A stretch of 64,000 nt of DNA from Paraburkholderia sartisoli. GTDB taxonomy: Bacteria > Pseudomonadota > Gammaproteobacteria > Burkholderiales > Burkholderiaceae. The first letter of the stretch is position 1; each line of letters opens with the position of its first letter. The DNA lies in contig NZ_FNRQ01000009.1 of NCBI RefSeq assembly GCF_900107685.1, positions 62,001 through 126,000 of the forward strand. The letters run 5' to 3'. Below the pieces are notes generated by a model that worked only from the letters and a program-made list of their open reading frames with translations, made no database searches and was not told where the DNA came from. The position numbers and the translations under genes are program-made. Positions 46,436-55,885 of the stretch are shown here, in pieces.

Positions 46436-47278
46436 TTAGTTCGTCGCCGCGCACAGCTTCGCGCGCGTCGTCGACATCGCCGCCTTTGCCGAGAAGCCGT
46501 ACGGCTCGACGATCTTCGCGAACTCGCCGGATTCCTTCATCTTCTTCAGTTCGACGTCGAAAGCATCGCGCAGGGCGGTGTCCTGCTTGCGGAACGCCAC
46601 GCCGTCGCATTGCACGGGTGTGCCCTGCACCGGTGCGATCGATTCGAGACTGGCATCGTTCGCTTTCGAGAGCAGCGCGCTGATCGACAGCAGCGGCAGC
46701 GCGAACGCGTCGATGCGTCCGTCCTGCAGCATCTTCAGGCCGCTCTGGCCGTCCGGCACGATGATGACGCGCTCAGCCGGAATATGCGCGGCGGTCGCGA
46801 GTTTCTGTTCGGTGGTGCCGCCTTCGACGCCGATTACAGCCTTGGAATCCCCTGCGATCTGCTCGTACGACTTGATGTTTTTGGTGTTGCCCTTCTTGAC
46901 CGCGAACGCTTCCACCGCGCACAACACCGGCTCCGAGTACGCGACGGCGGCGCAGCGCTGCGGCGTCATGAAGAGACCCGCCGCGATCGCGTCATGCCGC
47001 CCCACCGCGAGGCCCGGAATCATCGCGCCATACTCCGAGATCGACGCGACGATGTCGTTGACGCCCAGCTTCTTGAAGACAGCGCGAGCCACATCAGGCG
47101 CGGCGCCGGTCACCTTGCCGTCCGCGCCGACCGCGGTAAACGGTGGTTCGTTGGCAATCGCGATGCGCGCGAAGCCCTGCTCCCTGAGTTGCGCCAGCTT
47201 GTCCTGCGCGGCGACTGCAAGGCCGGCCAGGGTTAGCAGCGACAACGTCCCCGTGATCAGAATCGCCTTCAGTTTCAT
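46436..47278 (-). CDS. ehuB: Ectoine/5-hydroxyectoine-binding protein EhuB (copy 1)
   Basis: A 280-residue periplasmic solute-binding protein of the amino-acid family. The signal peptide is AILITGTLSLLTLAGLAVAAQ. The mature part has IAIANEPPFTAVGADGKVTGAAPDVARAVFKKLGV and GMIPGLAVGRHDAIAAGLFMTPQRC, near the ligand-binding site in EhuB-type proteins. It captures ectoine for EhuCD/EhuA. It is about 45% similar by eye to the second EhuB in this window. Confidence 0.9.
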   Translation of the reverse strand: MKLKAILITGTLSLLTLAGLAVAAQDKLAQLREQGFARIAIANEPPFTAVGADGKVTGAAPDVARAVFKKLGVNDIVASISEYGAMIPGLAVGRHDAIAAGLFMTPQRCAAVAYSEPVLCAVEAFAVKKGNTKNIKSYEQIAGDSKAVIGVEGGTTEQKLATAAHIPAERVIIVPDGQSGLKMLQDGRIDAFALPLLSISALLSKANDASLESIAPVQGTPVQCDGVAFRKQDTALRDAFDVELKKMKESGEFAKIVEPYGFSAKAAMSTTRAKLCAATN

Positions 47279-47337
47279 GGTTTTTGGCTCCTAAAGCGTG
47301 GTGGTGTGCAACGGAAATGGCTGCTGGCGGGGGCCGA

Positions 47338-48123
47338 TCAGATCCGGTGGCCCGCCGCGATGATCTTGCGGAGAAACGCCTGGGTTCGCTCATGCTCTGG
47401 GTGACTGAAGATATCTTCGGGCTTGCCTTCTTCCACGATCCTGCCGCGGTCGAAAAACAGCACACGGTCGGCGAAATCATGAGCGAAACCCATTTCATGC
47501 GTGACGAGCAGCATCGTCATATCGGTTTCTTTGGCGAGCCGCTGCATTACGTTCAGCACCTCCTCGACGAGTTCCGGGTCGAGCGCCGAAGTCACTTCGT
47601 CGAACAACATGATTCTGGGTGCGAGCGCCAGCGCCCGGGCGATCGCCACGCGTTGCTTCTGACCGCCGGAGAGTTGTGCCGGGCGGCTCTTTGCCTTGTC
47701 AGCCATCCCGACCATGTCGAGCAGTTCCAGTGCACGTCTTTCCGCCGATTGACGGCTCTCGCCCTTGGTCAGCATGGGCGCGAGCGTCACGTTGTCGAGC
47801 ACGCTCTTGTGCGGAAACAGGTTGAAGTGCTGGAAGACCATGCCGATCTTCTCGCGCATCTTCTGCAAATGGCGCTCGTTCGCGGAAACCATCTGGCCGC
47901 CGTGGGGCATATGAAACAACTGTTCGCCGTCCACTTCGATATGACCGCCATCGATCGATTCGAGTGTCATCAGAATGCGCAGGATGGTGGTCTTGCCCGA
48001 CCCGGATGGGCCGATCAGCGCGAGCTTCTCACCCGGCATCACGTCGAGCGACAGTTCGTCGAGCACGGTCAGCGCACCGTAACGCTTCGTTATGCGATCG
48101 ATACAGATCAGCGGCTTCGTCAT
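47338..48123 (-). CDS. ehuA: Ectoine ABC transporter ATPase EhuA (copy 1)
   Basis: An ABC ATPase of about 261 residues. It has Walker [13 protein letters not shown], signature [17 protein letters not shown], Walker [16 protein letters not shown] and H-loop [17 protein letters not shown] chose the ATG at 48123, which has a GGGAG site; an in-frame ATG at 48240 would add 39 residues without family similarity. It is the first gene of its transporter unit and faces the operator-bearing region upstream of doeA. Confidence 0.9.
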   Translation of the reverse strand: MTKPLICIDRITKRYGALTVLDELSLDVMPGEKLALIGPSGSGKTTILRILMTLESIDGGHIEVDGEQLFHMPHGGQMVSANERHLQKMREKIGMVFQHFNLFPHKSVLDNVTLAPMLTKGESRQSAERRALELLDMVGMADKAKSRPAQLSGGQKQRVAIARALALAPRIMLFDEVTSALDPELVEEVLNVMQRLAKETDMTMLLVTHEMGFAHDFADRVLFFDRGRIVEEGKPEDIFSHPEHERTQAFLRKIIAAGHRI

Positions 48124-48323
48124 CGACGTCTCCCGGCGTGGCTGAAAGGCGTCGACAGGGGCCGCCGGAAAGTCCGAAGAAAGGCTCGCCGGGGCGATGC
48201 CAGAAGCGCTCAGCATGTCGGTGACTCGCGCGGTTTTCATGTCGATTCGTTCCCGTTCGTCATACCTGGCTTGATTGAATGCAGTGCGACGGCGGTGCTG
48301 ACAGCACGGCCATGCAAACGAGA

Positions 48324-48363
48324 ATACAAAGCCATATTCGGGATCGGATTGCTCTAGAACAAT
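48324..48363 (-). promoter_or_regulatory. Candidate EnuR operator and promoter element of ehuA
   Basis: A near-perfect 16-bp palindrome, ATTGCTCTAGAACAAT, lies at 48348-48363. Nine bases away is ATACAAAGCCATATT (48324-48338). The same pair recurs in inverse orientation between enuR and the second ehuB (59538-59578). In both places the order towards the transporter gene is palindrome then 15-mer. It lies about 225 bp before the ehuA start. Confidence 0.7.
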
Positions 48364-48516
48364 TCTTTTTGGCAGCGAAAAACGCGTCGCGCCATGGCGG
48401 ACGGCTCCCGCGGCGATAAGCCTGCATGCGGATCAGGGACAACACCTATAAGCACAGTGTGGAAAAACCGACGCATGTCGCCGGATTTCGTACGCGGTTC
48501 AGATCGCCAGACGAAG

Positions 48517-48532
48517 ATTGAACTAGCACATT
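48517..48532 (+). promoter_or_regulatory. Candidate EnuR operator upstream of doeA
   Basis: ATTGAACTAGCACATT matches the same CTAG-centred 16-bp pattern (A-W-TG-NN-CTAG-N-ACAWT) seen at 48348, 58004 and 59538. It lies 110 bp before the doeA ATG, so each divergent promoter in this gap has one site. Confidence 0.6.
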
Positions 48533-48641
48533 AAAAGCCGTTTTTCGCGGCATTAGACTGCGGCCAGAAACGCCTGCAGGTGCCTCATTGCGTGCATGAG
48601 TCACTACTTTCCGCAACGACGTCACGTAGAGAGAGGGGAAT

Positions 48642-49862
48642 ATGTCAGATACAACGCAACCGGAACCACGCACTACGGCGCCCGTCGTACGACTGCCGTT
48701 CGAGCGCGCCGAATACGCAGCCCGTATCGGCAAGGCGCGCAAGGCCATGCAGGTAGCCGGGATCGAACTGCTGGTCGTGTCCGATCCGACCAACATGGCG
48801 TGGCTCACCGGTTACGACGGCTGGTCGTTCTACGTGCATCAGTGCGTGCTGCTCGCGCTGGACGGCGAACCCGTCTGGTTCGGCCGCGGCCAGGACGCCA
48901 ATGGTGCGAAACGCACCGTGTTCATGGAGCACGATCAGATCGTCGGTTATCCGGATCATTACGTGCAATCCACCGCGCGGCATCCGATGGACTATCTCGC
49001 CCACGAGGTGATCGAAGCGCGCGGTTGGGGCGCCTTGAAGATCGGCGTGGAAATGGATAATTACTATTTCAGCGCCGCGGCCTGGCGCTCGCTCGTCACT
49101 CATTTGCCGAAGGCGCAATGGCAGGATGCAACCGGCCTCGTAAACTGGCAACGCGCCGTCAAATCGCCGCGTGAAATCGAATATATGCGCGTGGCTGCGC
49201 GCATCGTCGAAAAGATGCATGCGCATATCGTCGAACGGATCGAACCCGGCATGCGCAAGAATGACCTGGTCGCCGAAATTTACTCGGCGGGCATTACCGG
49301 CGTCGACGGTTACGGCGGTGACTATCCGGCGATCGTGCCGCTTTTGCCGACCGGCGCCGATGCCGCCGCCCCGCATCTGACCTGGGACGACACGCCCTTC
49401 GCAAAGGATGCCGGCACGTTCTTCGAAATCGCCGGCTGCTTCAAGCGCTATCACTGTCCGCAGTCGCGCACCGTGTACCTCGGCAAGCCGCCAAAGCATT
49501 TCATCGAAGGCGAGCGCGCGGTGGTGGAAGGCATTGAAGCAGGTCTGGCCGCGGCCAGACCCGGCAACACGTGCGAGGACATCGCCAATGCATTCTTCGC
49601 GGTGCTGCACAAATACGGCATCGAGAAAAACAGCCGCTGCGGCTATCCAATTGGCGCGAGCTATCCGCCGGACTGGGGCGAACGCACGATGAGCCTGCGG
49701 CCGGGGGACAAGACGGTCCTCGAGCCGGGTATGACGTTTCACTTCATGCCGGGCCTCTGGCTCGACGACTGGGGGCTCGAAATCACCGAAAGCATCCTGA
49801 TTACCGGGTCCGGCGTCGAGACCTTCTGCAACACGCCGCGCAAGCTGTTCGTCAAACCGTAA
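48642..49862 (+). CDS. doeA: Ectoine hydrolase DoeA (EutD)
   Basis: A 406-residue protein of the M24/creatinase-like pita-bread fold. The N-terminal domain includes LLVVSDPTNMAWLTGYDGWSFYVHQCVLL. The C-terminal part has FFEIAGCFKRYHCPQSRTVYLG and PGMTFHFMPGLWLDDWGLEITESILITGSG. The usual metal-binding aspartate pair is not evident, in line with the metal-free DoeA/EutD group. It opens the ectoine ring to N-acetyl-2,4-diaminobutyrate. A GAGGGG site precedes the ATG. It diverges from ehuA and is followed by a dehydrogenase gene. Confidence 0.93.
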   Translation: MSDTTQPEPRTTAPVVRLPFERAEYAARIGKARKAMQVAGIELLVVSDPTNMAWLTGYDGWSFYVHQCVLLALDGEPVWFGRGQDANGAKRTVFMEHDQIVGYPDHYVQSTARHPMDYLAHEVIEARGWGALKIGVEMDNYYFSAAAWRSLVTHLPKAQWQDATGLVNWQRAVKSPREIEYMRVAARIVEKMHAHIVERIEPGMRKNDLVAEIYSAGITGVDGYGGDYPAIVPLLPTGADAAAPHLTWDDTPFAKDAGTFFEIAGCFKRYHCPQSRTVYLGKPPKHFIEGERAVVEGIEAGLAAARPGNTCEDIANAFFAVLHKYGIEKNSRCGYPIGASYPPDWGERTMSLRPGDKTVLEPGMTFHFMPGLWLDDWGLEITESILITGSGVETFCNTPRKLFVKP

Positions 49863-49933
49863 GCCAGGTCGCCCCCTGTGCCACCGTGGTTTCCGTGACC
49901 GCGGCGCGCACCGGGACAGGCCAAAGGGGAAAC

Positions 49934-51028
49934 ATGCATCCGAAGACAATGAAAGCCGTCGTGCTGACCGCCCACGGCGGTCTCGACAAACTCGTCTATC
50001 GCGACGACGTGCCGGTTCCCGTTTGCAAACCGGGTGAAGTGCTGCTCGAAGTCACTGCTTGCGGGCTGAACAACACTGACGTATGGGTTCGCGAGGGCGC
50101 GTACGGTACGGACGACGACCCGCAAGCCGTCTCCACCTGGCGGCGCGGCCGCTCGACGTTGTCGTTTCCACGCATCCACGGCGCGGATATCGTCGGACGC
50201 GTGGTGGCCGTGGGCAGCGGTGTCAGCGATGCGCGTATCGGAGAACGCGTGATCGTCGACGCATCGATCTATAACCGCGACGACGACAGCCTCGCCGATA
50301 TCGACTACATCGGCCACGGCCGCGACGGCGGTTACGCCGAATACACCGCGATACCCGCACAGAACGCGCATCGCGTCGACTCCGTGTACAGCGATGCCGA
50401 ACTCGCAACGTTCTGGTGTGCGTATCACACCGGCGAACAGATGATCGAGCGCGCAGCGGTCAAACGCGGTGAAACGGTGCTGATCACGGGCGCCTCTGGT
50501 GGCGTCGGATCGGGCATCATTCAGCTATGCCGCGCGCGTGGGGCGATTCCGTACGCCGTGGTCAGCAAGGGTAAGGAAGATGCAGTACTCGAGCTCGGCG
50601 CAGAAGGCGCAATGCTGCGCGACAGCGAGAATTTCGCCGCGGAGGTCGAACGGATGACCGGCGGCCGGCCGGTCGATGTGGTAGCCGACCTGGTCGGCGG
50701 CGCGCTGTTCGGCAAACTGCTGAACGTGTTACGTCCGGAAGGACGTTACACCACGGCCGGCGCCATTGCCGGACCGGTAGTCCAGCTGGACTTGCGCACG
50801 ATGTATTTGAAGCAGTTGCAGCTGAACGGGTCGTCGCAAGGCACGCGCAGTGCCTTTAAACGTGTGCTCGGCTATATCCAGACCGGCACGATCAAGCCGA
50901 TTCTGGCCGCGACCTGGCCTTTGTCGAAGTTTCACGAAGCGCAAACGCAATTCATGACCAGGCGTTTCGTGGGCAACATCGTCGTGATTCCGGACCGGCA
51001 TTACACGCAAGCCGCAAAAGAGGCGTGA
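49934..51028 (+). CDS. MDR-family (quinone oxidoreductase-like) dehydrogenase
   Basis: A 364-residue medium-chain dehydrogenase. The N-terminal catalytic fold reads MKAVVLTAHGGLDKLVYRDDVPVP, with TACGLNNTDVWVREGAYG. The Rossmann domain has GETVLITGASGGVGSGIIQLCRARGA. The CxxC-type zinc ligands of classical alcohol dehydrogenases are absent, so it is closer to quinone oxidoreductases. It follows doeA by 71 bases with an AAAGGGG site. Its role in ectoine use is unknown; handling a hydroxylated intermediate is a guess. Confidence 0.85.
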   Translation: MHPKTMKAVVLTAHGGLDKLVYRDDVPVPVCKPGEVLLEVTACGLNNTDVWVREGAYGTDDDPQAVSTWRRGRSTLSFPRIHGADIVGRVVAVGSGVSDARIGERVIVDASIYNRDDDSLADIDYIGHGRDGGYAEYTAIPAQNAHRVDSVYSDAELATFWCAYHTGEQMIERAAVKRGETVLITGASGGVGSGIIQLCRARGAIPYAVVSKGKEDAVLELGAEGAMLRDSENFAAEVERMTGGRPVDVVADLVGGALFGKLLNVLRPEGRYTTAGAIAGPVVQLDLRTMYLKQLQLNGSSQGTRSAFKRVLGYIQTGTIKPILAATWPLSKFHEAQTQFMTRRFVGNIVVIPDRHYTQAAKEA

Positions 51029-51120
51029 ATAACAAACCTGCAAGACACGCAGCCGGAACCGCGATCATCCGCTGTTCCGGCTCCGTTCCGTTCACTCCCC
51101 GCACGATCATTGATTGAAAC

Positions 51121-51153
51121 GCCGGCCGCGCCGCGAACCGCGGCGCGGCCGGC
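51121..51153. terminator. 15-bp perfect hairpin between convergent units
   Basis: GCCGGCCGCGCCGCG (51121-51135) and its exact complement (51139-51153) flank the loop AAC. It lies between the convergent dehydrogenase and doeD genes. There is no T-tract, but the stem is very stable and symmetric, suiting a bidirectional block. Confidence 0.7.
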
Positions 51154-51164
51154 ACGCCTGTTCC

Positions 51165-52562
51165 TTACGCGGAAGCAGCCGGAGCCAGGACCTGAGACGC
51201 GACTTCATCCACCGCCTCGCGCGCCAGCTTCACGATCTCGTCGACCTCGTCGCGCGTGGTGATCAGTGGCGGCGCGAAACCAAGGATGTCGCCGTGCGGC
51301 ATGGCGCGCGCGATCAGGCCGCGTTGCAATGCGGCAGCCGAGACACGCGGACCGACCTTCAGCGCTGCATCGAATGGTTGACGACCGTCCTTGTCGGCCA
51401 TGAATTCGAGCGCGGCCAGCATGCCCACGCCGCGCACTTCGCCGACCAGCGGATGAGAATCGAACGCCGCGTGCAGTTGTTCGAGCAGATATGCACCGGT
51501 TTGCGCCGCGTTTTCCGTGAGATTCTCACGCTCGAGAATATCGAGGTTCGCGAGCGCCGCCGCGGCGCAGATCGGGTGACCGGAATAGGTCCAGCCATGA
51601 CCCATCGCGCCGGATTCCTGCGACGCCTTGTCGATCACGTCCCACACGCCTTCGCTGACGATCACGCCCGACAGCGGTGCATACGCGCTCGTCAGGCCCT
51701 TCGCCACGGTAATCAGATCCGGCGTGATGCCATAGTGTTGCGCGCCCATCTTCGAGCCGAGGCGACCGAAACCGCAGACCACTTCGTCGCAGATCAGCAG
51801 AATGTCGTGCTTCTTCAGCACCTGCTGGATCGCCGCCCAGTAACCGGCCGGCGGCGGCAGGATACCGCCCGTGCCCATCGCCGGTTCCGCGATGAAGGTA
51901 GCAATCGTATCCGCGCCTTCCTGTGCAATCAGTTTTTCCAGTTCTTCCACGCAGTACGCAACGAATTGCACCTCGTTCATGCCGGCCGGCGCCTGCCGGT
52001 ACCAGTGCGGACACACCGTATGTTTGACGCGCTCGACCGGCAAATCGAAAAACTGATGGAAGCTCGGCAAGCCGGTGAGACTGCCGGTGACGATTCCCGA
52101 ACCGTGATATCCGCGCTGGCGGGAGATGATCTTCTTCTTGCCCGGACGGCCCTTCACGTTGTTGTAATACCAGACGAGCTTGATCTGTGTTTCGTTCGCG
52201 TCCGAACCGGACATGCCGTAGTAGACCTTCTTCATGCCCTGCGGCGACCAGTCGATGATGCGCGACGACAGTTCGATGATCGTATCCGTCGAGTGACCGA
52301 CATACGTGTGGTAGTAGGCGAGCTTCTTCGCCTGCTCGTAGATCGCTTCGGCAACTTCGGTGCGGCCATAGCCGATATTCACGCAATACAGACCCGCGAA
52401 AGCATCGATATACGACTTGCCCTGATGGTCTTCGATGCAAATGCCTTTCGCGCCGGTCACGATGCGCCCGGGTAGCGCCCCGCTCGCATGGTCGTGAGCG
52501 TGCGTCGAGGGATGCATGAAGTGCGCGCGGTCGGCGTCGAAGAGTGTGTCGAGTTGGGTCAT
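51165..52562 (-). CDS. doeD: Diaminobutyrate transaminase DoeD (class III aminotransferase)
   Basis: A 465-residue PLP enzyme. ARIVTGAKGICIEDHQGKSYIDAFAGLYCVNIGYG is the class III N-terminal signature. The PLP-binding part has ILLICDEVVCGFGRLG and the Schiff-base lysine in LITVAKGLTSAYAPLSGVIVSE (about residue 290). In ectoine clusters it converts diaminobutyrate to aspartate-semialdehyde. A GAAGGAG site precedes the ATG. It follows doeC by 41 bases in the same unit. Confidence 0.92.
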   Translation of the reverse strand: MTQLDTLFDADRAHFMHPSTHAHDHASGALPGRIVTGAKGICIEDHQGKSYIDAFAGLYCVNIGYGRTEVAEAIYEQAKKLAYYHTYVGHSTDTIIELSSRIIDWSPQGMKKVYYGMSGSDANETQIKLVWYYNNVKGRPGKKKIISRQRGYHGSGIVTGSLTGLPSFHQFFDLPVERVKHTVCPHWYRQAPAGMNEVQFVAYCVEELEKLIAQEGADTIATFIAEPAMGTGGILPPPAGYWAAIQQVLKKHDILLICDEVVCGFGRLGSKMGAQHYGITPDLITVAKGLTSAYAPLSGVIVSEGVWDVIDKASQESGAMGHGWTYSGHPICAAAALANLDILERENLTENAAQTGAYLLEQLHAAFDSHPLVGEVRGVGMLAALEFMADKDGRQPFDAALKVGPRVSAAALQRGLIARAMPHGDILGFAPPLITTRDEVDEIVKLAREAVDEVASQVLAPAASA

Positions 52563-52603
52563 TGGGAGCTCCTTCGTGTAATCGATGAATGGAATGCGTT
52601 GGC

Positions 52604-54136
52604 TCAGGCCGTGGTGGTAGTGGCCACGGCCGTGGTCGCGGCGGCGATGCGATGAGCGGGAAGACTGTCGGTGACCGGCAAGCCAAGTTGGCCGAGGCAG
52701 AAATAGCGGGTTTCGACAAACGGCTCGAAACCTTCGGCTCCGCCCTCGCGACCGAGTCCGGATGACTTGATGCCGCCGAACGGAATCGGCGCGCCGGTGA
52801 ATTTCGCGCCGTTCACGGATACCATCGCGAAGTCGAGACGGCGAATCAGTTGAAACACCGTGTTGAGGTCTTTCGCGCAGACATAGGCGGCGAGCCCGTA
52901 TTCGGTGTCGTTCGCGCGTTCGATGACTTCGTCGAGCGAGTCGAATGGCGAGACCGCCGAGATGGGCGCGAAGTTTTCTTCGTCGTAGATGCGCATGCCG
53001 GGCGCGGCGTCCGCGACCACGGTCGGTTCGAAGAACCAGCCGCCGCGTTCGTGGGCCGCGCCGCCGGCCGTAATGCGCGCGCCCTTCGCCCTGGCGTCGG
53101 CGACGCGCTGCGCCGTGGTGTCGAATGCGGCTTGATGCATCAGCGGACCGACATCCACGTCTGCTTCGAATGCGGAGCCGACCCTCAGCGCTTTGACGGC
53201 CTCGCTATATTGCGTAACGAACGCTTCATACAGCGGCCGCGCGACAAAGATGCGATTGGCCGCGCAGCAGTCCTGGCCGGACGTCTGAAACTTCGCCGCG
53301 ACCGCCACGCGCACGGCCTGATCGAGGTCGGCATCTTCAGTCACGATAAAGGGCGCGTTACCACCGAGTTCGAGTGCCGTCTTCCTGATGCAGGACTGGG
53401 CCGCCGTTTGCATGACCAGCGCACCGACTCGCGTCGAACCGGTGAAGCTCACCGAACGCACCCGGGTGTCGCGCACCAGCGTTTCCATCGCCATTTGCGG
53501 TTCGCCAAGCACGACATTGAATACGCCAGCAGGAAAGCCGGCCTCTTCCGCAAGCTGTGCGAGCGCGAGTGCCGAAAATGGCGTTTCATGCGCGGGCTTC
53601 ACCACCACGGTACAACCGGCGGCGAGCGCGGCAGCGGCCTTGCGGGTAATCATCGCGCAGGGGAAATTCCACGGCGTGATCAGCGCGGCCACACCGACCG
53701 GTTCGATCACCGTGCCCAGCTGCGCGCCGTCGATATGCGTCGGAATCGTGCGTCCGTTCAGGCGTCGCACTTCGTGCGCGAACCATTCGACGAAACTCGC
53801 GCCATAGGCGATTTCGCCGCGTGCCTCGGCGAGCGGCTTGCCCTGTTCGAGCGACAGAATCGCAGCCAGATCATGCTGATGGCGCAGGATCAGCTCATGC
53901 CAGCGCAGCAGCAGTGTCGAGCGTCTGGCAACCGGCAGCCAGCGCCATGTCGGGAAGGCACGCTGCGCCGCGTCGACGGCTGCGGTGATTTGCGACGCGT
54001 CGAGCATCGGCACGTGGCCGAGCACCTCCTGATTCGCCGGATTCTGCACGGCGACACTCGCGGCGCTTGCGCTGTGTACCCAGCGTCCGTCGACGTAGCA
54101 CAGCGATTTGAACAGGACCGGATGACCCAGCAACAT
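52604..54136 (-). CDS. doeC: Aspartate-semialdehyde dehydrogenase DoeC (ALDH family)
   Basis: A 510-residue aldehyde dehydrogenase close to the succinate-semialdehyde group. The cofactor segment has PVGVAALITPWNFPCAMITRKAAAALAAGCTVVVKPA. The catalytic glutamate is in KTALELGGNAPFIV and the cysteine in FQTSGQDCCAANRIFV. It oxidises aspartate-semialdehyde to aspartate, the last step of ectoine breakdown. The ATG at 54136 has a GGGAGG site; the long extension of this frame upstream overlaps doeX and was dropped. The last 20 residues are Ala/Thr-rich. Confidence 0.92.
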   Translation of the reverse strand: MLLGHPVLFKSLCYVDGRWVHSASAASVAVQNPANQEVLGHVPMLDASQITAAVDAAQRAFPTWRWLPVARRSTLLLRWHELILRHQHDLAAILSLEQGKPLAEARGEIAYGASFVEWFAHEVRRLNGRTIPTHIDGAQLGTVIEPVGVAALITPWNFPCAMITRKAAAALAAGCTVVVKPAHETPFSALALAQLAEEAGFPAGVFNVVLGEPQMAMETLVRDTRVRSVSFTGSTRVGALVMQTAAQSCIRKTALELGGNAPFIVTEDADLDQAVRVAVAAKFQTSGQDCCAANRIFVARPLYEAFVTQYSEAVKALRVGSAFEADVDVGPLMHQAAFDTTAQRVADARAKGARITAGGAAHERGGWFFEPTVVADAAPGMRIYDEENFAPISAVSPFDSLDEVIERANDTEYGLAAYVCAKDLNTVFQLIRRLDFAMVSVNGAKFTGAPIPFGGIKSSGLGREGGAEGFEPFVETRYFCLGQLGLPVTDSLPAHRIAAATTAVATTTTA

Positions 54137-54155
54137 GACGACCTCCCGTGTGCAA

Positions 54156-54179
54156 TGTATGTCCGTTACTGTACGTCCG
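54156..54179 (-). promoter_or_regulatory. Direct repeat upstream of doeC, possible DoeX site
   Basis: TGTATGTCCG and TGTACGTCCG are direct repeats with start points 14 bp apart, about 20 bp before the doeC ATG and in the 143-bp gap after doeX. The site could serve the Lrp-type DoeX. This is inference from position only. Confidence 0.4.
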
Positions 54180-54279
54180 GCGACGGTGCGGTTTTTCTGG
54201 TTGTGGTGCCGCAAAGCCCGTGTTTTTTCTGGAATTCGTCGCGACGTGTGGCGATTTTCGGGCGCGCTCGCCGCGCGCT

Positions 54280-54771
54280 TCAACTGCCCTCGCCGATGGA
54301 TTGTTCCGCCCAGTCCGGCAAACCTTCCGCGCAGCTCTTCACCACCTTCGTGACGATGTACGTAAAGTACTTTTCGATGCCCAGTTCGTCGGTGAGCAGC
54401 GAATCGATGAACCGCTGATAGTGGTCGATGTCGCGCGACATCACATGCATCACGTAGTCGACACCGCCGCCCGTCGCGTGGCATTGCACGACCTCCGGCG
54501 CGGCGGCGATCCGCTCCTCGAAACGCCGCATGTCCTGCGCGGTGTGGCGTGCCAGCGTGACCTCGACCACCACGCGGCTGCCCTTGAAGGCGCGCACCCA
54601 GTCGATATCGGCGCGATAACCGCGAATCACGCCGCCCTCCTCAAGACGCCTGACGCGCTCCCACGCCGGCGAAATCGACAGGTTGATCTCCTCGGCCAGA
54701 CGCGACTTGGTGATGCGTCCGTCGTTCGCGAGGATGCGCAAAATCGCCAGATCGTAGCGGTCGAGTTTCAT
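54280..54771 (-). CDS. doeX: Lrp/AsnC-type regulator DoeX of ectoine catabolism
   Basis: A 163-residue Lrp/AsnC protein. The helix-turn-helix reads LDRYDLAILRILANDGRITKSRLAEEINLSISPAWERVRRLEEGGVIRGY. The C-terminal RAM domain reads VVVEVTLARHTAQDMRRFEERIAAAPEVVQCHATGGGVDYVMHVMSRDIDHYQRFIDSLL. Such genes (DoeX, or asnC-like) are regular members of ectoine clusters. It follows doeB by seven bases and precedes doeC after a 143-bp gap. Confidence 0.92.
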   Translation of the reverse strand: MKLDRYDLAILRILANDGRITKSRLAEEINLSISPAWERVRRLEEGGVIRGYRADIDWVRAFKGSRVVVEVTLARHTAQDMRRFEERIAAAPEVVQCHATGGGVDYVMHVMSRDIDHYQRFIDSLLTDELGIEKYFTYIVTKVVKSCAEGLPDWAEQSIGEGS

Positions 54772-54778
54772 CGTGCGA

Positions 54779-55876
54779 TCAGACCGTCACCGGCATGCCG
54801 CGCTCGACGACATCGGCCACCACCGCCACCGTGTCGCCCGTGCGCACGAGCCCCGGAAAATGCCGGGCCGCGAGCATGCCGCCGCGGCGCGAGCGATATT
54901 CGACGGGCGCCACGCCGGTGCGCGAAGCATCGTGAATTCGCGCGATGACTTCGCCCTTTTCGACCGTCTCGCCGAGATCCTTGCACAACTCCAGCAGACC
55001 GTCGTGTTCGCTCGTCGTAAAGCAGGTGCCGTCGGGCATGTCGAGCAGCGTCGTGCCGCGCGGGGCCTGACACGCGGCTTCGTCCTGCCTGAGAATGCCC
55101 GCATGCTGCAGGAAACCCCGCACGCCGCGCTCCGCCACCGCCACGCTTTGCACCGTCGCCGTACCGCCGCCGCCGAGTTCGGTCGACACGAACACCTTGC
55201 CCGCTTCCTCAACCGCGGTGTCGTACAGGCCGACGCTATCGAGTTCGAGCATCCGCATCGAATACGGCGCGCCGAAGGCGCTCATCGCCGCTTCACAGCG
55301 GGCCTGCTGGCCGGCATCCGGCAGCAGGTGAATCGCGGCGAACGGCACGAAGTCGAGCGTGCGGCCGCCGGCGTGCAGATCGAGCACGTAATCGGCGAGC
55401 GGCAGCAAATAGCGTTGAAAGTAATCGGCGATCTTCTCGGTGACCGTGCCGTCCGGTCTGCCGGGGAAGCTGCGATTCAGATTGCCGCCGTCGATCGGCG
55501 ACGTGCGGCTGCCCGCGCGGAATGCCGGAAAATTCATGAACGGCACGATGATCACGCGCCCTTGCACGTCTTTGGCTTTCAACGTCGCGGCCAGCTTCGA
55601 CAATGCGATGGGGCCTTCGTATTCGTCGCCGTGATTGCCGCCGGTGAGAAGCGCCGTCGGCCCCTCGCCATTGCGGATTACCGTGACCGGAATCATCTCC
55701 GCGCCCCATGCGGACGTATCGTGCGAATGGGGCAGCTTCAGAAAGCCGTGTTGTTCGCCGTCGGCGTCGAAATCGACCGTCGGCTGAACAGGCGATGCAC
55801 GCATAGGCATGACGCCCTCTCGGACAGCTTGCGCACCTGCGCCCGCGTTCCGTTCCCGTTGTGTTGTTTCAGACAT
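54779..55876 (-). CDS. doeB: N-acetyl-diaminobutyrate deacetylase DoeB (EutE)
   Basis: A 365-residue zinc deacetylase of the succinylglutamate desuccinylase/aspartoacylase family. Metal ligands are visible: His82 and Glu85 in LTGGNHGDEYEGP and a later His in YVLDLHAGGRTLD. The conserved arginine part is NLNRSFPGRPDG. It releases acetate from N-acetyl-diaminobutyrate made by DoeA. The N-terminal 25 residues may be too long; ATG codons at residues 23 and 25 are alternatives. It lies between eutC and doeX. Confidence 0.93.
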   Translation of the reverse strand: MSETTQRERNAGAGAQAVREGVMPMRASPVQPTVDFDADGEQHGFLKLPHSHDTSAWGAEMIPVTVIRNGEGPTALLTGGNHGDEYEGPIALSKLAATLKAKDVQGRVIIVPFMNFPAFRAGSRTSPIDGGNLNRSFPGRPDGTVTEKIADYFQRYLLPLADYVLDLHAGGRTLDFVPFAAIHLLPDAGQQARCEAAMSAFGAPYSMRMLELDSVGLYDTAVEEAGKVFVSTELGGGGTATVQSVAVAERGVRGFLQHAGILRQDEAACQAPRGTTLLDMPDGTCFTTSEHDGLLELCKDLGETVEKGEVIARIHDASRTGVAPVEYRSRRGGMLAARHFPGLVRTGDTVAVVADVVERGMPVTV

Positions 55877-55885
55877 CGTCCCCTC

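Noticed and set aside
45506-47236. 576-codon plus-strand frame opposite ehuB, ehuC and ehuD
   Set aside because: Long but Arg/His-rich shadow of the permease and binding-protein genes.
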